Shown here in pieces: positions 61,947 through 64,000 of a stretch of 64,000 nucleotides of DNA (its first letter is position 1; the number at the start of each line of letters is the position of its first letter). Below the pieces are notes generated by a model that saw only the letters and a list, made by a program, of their open reading frames with translations, made no database searches and had not been told where the DNA came from. The position numbers were made by a program, and so were the translations under genes. The DNA comes from CAZDKK01 sp964506245 (GTDB lineage: Bacteria; Eisenbacteria; RBG-16-71-46; CAIMUX01; WJJG01). The stretch covers positions 62,001-126,000 of the forward strand of contig CAZDKK010000005.1 in assembly GCA_964506245.1 (NCBI GenBank), in the 5' to 3' direction.

Positions 61947-63767
61947 ATGAGCCAGAGCAAAGCCGGCTATTGCGGCGTCATCTTGGATGTCGATCTAAGC
62001 TCGGGAAGAATAGAGAAGAAGACGGTAGCTCCAGAGACTTTGACCGCATTCGTCGGAGGACGCGGCCTGGGGATCAAGCTCCTCTGGGACCGGCTACGCG
62101 ACAAGCCCGGGACCGATCCACTCGGTCCCGCTAACCCGCTGATCTTCATGGCGGGGCCTTTCTCGGGCTTCCCGGCACCCTCTTCCTCGCGAACGTGCGT
62201 CGTGACCAAGTCCCCGCACACCTCGCCCCTGCGATCGCAGTACGCCCACGCCTCGACGTTGAGCTACGCCAACATGGGCGGATTCTTCGGTCCCGAACTC
62301 CGCTTCGCCGGTTACGACGGCCTCGTGGTCACGGGCCAGGCCTCCTCTCCTGTCTATCTTCGCATCGACGACCAGGAGGTCGAGCTGCGCGACGCCCGGA
62401 GGTTCTGGGGCCTGGGCACCGACCGGTTCGACCAGGAATTCACCGTAGAACTAGGGGATCCGCGGTTCCGGTCCTGCTACATCGGACCGGCTGGCGAGAA
62501 CCTCGTGGAGTACGCCTGCATCATGAACACCGCTGCTCGGGCGGCCGGTCGTGGCGGCACCGGGTGCGTCATGGGAAGCAAGAAGCTCAAGGCGGTGGCG
62601 GTGAGAGGGACCGGTCAGCCGCGCGTGGGGAATCAGAAGCGGTTCCTGGAGGCGCTCGCGGAAGTACGCCAGAGCTTCAGAGATCCGCAGATCTATGAAA
62701 GATGGCGCGCGGCCGGGACGGCTGCGGGCCTGGAGTACCTATCGGCACTCGGGATCATGGCGGTCAAGAACTTCCGGGAAGGCACCTTCACGGAAGTCGG
62801 CCAGATCGGGGCCACGGCCGCCAGGAAGCACTGGGTCCGCTCCTCCGCCTGCTACTGCTGCCCGTTGGCCTGCAAGAAGAGCGGTCGAACCACGGACAGC
62901 CCCTACGCCAGCTTGATCCACGACGGTCCGGAGTACGAAACCGGCACCATGCTGGGCGCCAATCTCATGATCGCGGACCTCCCGGGGATCCTCAAGGCCA
63001 TCTACATCGCCGACGATTACGGCCTCGACATCATCTCGCTCGGCAACACGATCGGCTTTCTGATGGAGGCGCATGAGAGGGGACTCATCGACACCGCCTT
63101 TCTGGATGGGATCGACTTGCGCTGGGGCAATGTGGACGCAACCCTCGCGACGATTCACCGCATCGCCGCGAGAGAGGGGATCGGCGACCTTGCCTCCCGC
63201 GGCGTCAAGGCCCTGGCGGCGGAGATCGGGCAGGAGTCCCACAAGTTCGCCATGCATGTCAAAGGCCATGAGCTAGCGGCCCACAACGTGCATGCCAATC
63301 CGCCGCGCGCGCTCTGCTATGCCACGGCCAACCGCGGCGCATGCCACCTCAACGGATCGCACGTCGGGGAGCAGAACATGATTGCCCTGGCGGACTCCAT
63401 CGGTGTCTGTCTCTTCGCCATGGGCGGCTATGGCCAGGATGGCGCGCTCCTCGGGAAGCTGATGTACGGCATCACGGGAGAGGACCCCACCCCGGCACTG
63501 CAATCGGCCGGCGAACGCATCTATAACCTTGAGAAGCTCTTCAACTACCGTGAAGGATTCACCCGGGCAGATGACATCGTCCCGGACAGATTCTTCGAAG
63601 AACCTCTGACGGTCGGCGAGAAGCAGGGCGCGGTGCTCACGCGCGATCAATTCAAGACCATGATGGACGAGTTCTACGAGACGCGCGATTGGGATCCCAG
63701 CACGACCCAGCCGAACCAGTCGAAGCTGGACTCCCTGGGGTTAGTCGGGGCCGAGTATCGCATCTGA
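61947..63767 (+). CDS. Tungsten-containing aldehyde ferredoxin oxidoreductase
   Basis: A 606-residue AOR-family enzyme. The N-terminal domain binds bis-pyranopterin (VGGRGLGIKLLWD, ASTLSYANMGGFFGPELRFA, NTAARAAGRGGTGCVMGSKK). The [4Fe-4S] ligands are Cys302, Cys305 and Cys309 (SACYCCPLACKK), with Cys488 in DSIGVC as the fourth, giving the DxxGxC signature. It oxidises aldehydes to acids with transfer to ferredoxin or quinone, or reduces acids. No signal peptide is present. GGGAGGGATG precedes the ATG. It forms a tight pair with the Tat ferredoxin at 61244. Acids or acyl-CoAs could be linked to the ADP-forming synthetase at 24447. Confidence 0.93.
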   Translation: MSQSKAGYCGVILDVDLSSGRIEKKTVAPETLTAFVGGRGLGIKLLWDRLRDKPGTDPLGPANPLIFMAGPFSGFPAPSSSRTCVVTKSPHTSPLRSQYAHASTLSYANMGGFFGPELRFAGYDGLVVTGQASSPVYLRIDDQEVELRDARRFWGLGTDRFDQEFTVELGDPRFRSCYIGPAGENLVEYACIMNTAARAAGRGGTGCVMGSKKLKAVAVRGTGQPRVGNQKRFLEALAEVRQSFRDPQIYERWRAAGTAAGLEYLSALGIMAVKNFREGTFTEVGQIGATAARKHWVRSSACYCCPLACKKSGRTTDSPYASLIHDGPEYETGTMLGANLMIADLPGILKAIYIADDYGLDIISLGNTIGFLMEAHERGLIDTAFLDGIDLRWGNVDATLATIHRIAAREGIGDLASRGVKALAAEIGQESHKFAMHVKGHELAAHNVHANPPRALCYATANRGACHLNGSHVGEQNMIALADSIGVCLFAMGGYGQDGALLGKLMYGITGEDPTPALQSAGERIYNLEKLFNYREGFTRADDIVPDRFFEEPLTVGEKQGAVLTRDQFKTMMDEFYETRDWDPSTTQPNQSKLDSLGLVGAEYRI

Positions 63768-63801
63768 GTTGGGATGTCGGGTCGCGTTGAGAGACGGGTC
63801 C

Positions 63802-64000
63802 CTATCTCATCAGGACAACCATCCGCGTGATGCTGCTACCACCACCCTCCGCCCGCACGAACAGCGCCGAAGCAGGGACCTCTATCCCGCGCGCTGTTCG
63901 TCCATCCCAGCGGAAGTCCGCCTCACCATTGCCGCGGGTGGTCCCGACCAGGCTCCGAAGCAGGCGGCCCTGCGCATCGAAGATGCCGACCGACGCCTCT
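63802..64000 (-). CDS. C-terminal FlgD-like tail of a secreted protein, cut by the window edge
   Basis: About 65 codons ending in VVLMR and a TAG at 63802-63804. The translation reads ASVGIFDAQGRLLRSLVG, then FRWDGRTARGIEVP and LFVRAEGG, the strand pattern of the FlgD Ig-like tails at 30602, 34497 and 43724. The rest lies outside the window. It converges on the aldehyde oxidoreductase gene, with 34 bases between. Confidence 0.8.
   Translation of the reverse strand, partial: EASVGIFDAQGRLLRSLVGTTRGNGEADFRWDGRTARGIEVPASALFVRAEGGGSSITRMVVLMR

Noticed and set aside
1..64000. CRISPR arrays, tRNA or rRNA genes
   Set aside because: No regularly spaced short repeats, no tRNA arm sequences and no rRNA signatures were found. 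The only tandem repeats are propeller units inside genes.

Overview
The window is very GC-rich bacterial DNA from a Gram-negative organism. It encodes outer-membrane barrels, lipoproteins and c-type cytochromes. Secreted beta-propeller proteins with FlgD-like C-terminal tails (SBBP and LVIVD families), several Pkn-type kinases fused to TPR or propeller sensors, TMTC-like GT-C enzymes and FGE-like domains together fit an uncultured lineage near the FCB group, such as Candidatus Eisenbacteria, Krumholzibacteriota or Latescibacterota. No rRNA or tRNA is present, so this placement is inference.

Layout. 1-10.8 kb: the end of an FGE-like gene, a Tat-exported metallophosphoesterase, two membrane GT-C/TPR proteins related to TMTC O-mannosyltransferases flanking an FKBP, then a co-directional set of a DPM1-like GT2, a flippase-like membrane protein and a sulfatase-fold enzyme. 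This looks like surface glycan or glycoprotein assembly. 10.9-11.15 kb: a strong promoter, a foldable stretch and a Rho-independent terminator mark an unassigned structured RNA. 11.2-19.4 kb (minus strand): six genes carrying 44 haem motifs form a candidate route across both membranes: ImcH-like and CbcL-like quinol oxidases, three further multihaem cytochromes (two of them lipoproteins) and a porin-like barrel. This is the strongest system in the window, a predicted extracellular electron transfer conduit.

19.6-26.8 kb: isocitrate dehydrogenase, an orphan exported protein, thioredoxin, an unusual thioredoxin-barrel fusion, and an ADP-forming acyl-CoA synthetase. 27-41 kb: two Pkn kinases, an ECF sigma factor, SBBP and LVIVD propeller proteins, a lectin-fold protein, and a duplicated and decayed kinase tail. 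41-57 kb: an accessory zone with a chimeric pseudogene, a second LVIVD protein, small enzymes, an NTPase/WD40 protein that has lost its kinase domain, and at least five fragments of decayed transposases. 56.8-64 kb: an S41 protease-like protein, a CocE-type hydrolase, a Tat-targeted four-cluster ferredoxin paired with a tungsten aldehyde oxidoreductase, and the tail of another FlgD-domain protein.

The physiology suggested is a respiring heterotroph that can oxidise aldehydes and acyl-CoAs, pass electrons through menaquinol to multihaem cytochromes at the cell surface, and expose many secreted propeller or lectin proteins under kinase and sigma-factor control. Gene calls rest on motifs visible in the translations. 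Exact haem ligation, membrane topology and all functional assignments are inferred from family knowledge.
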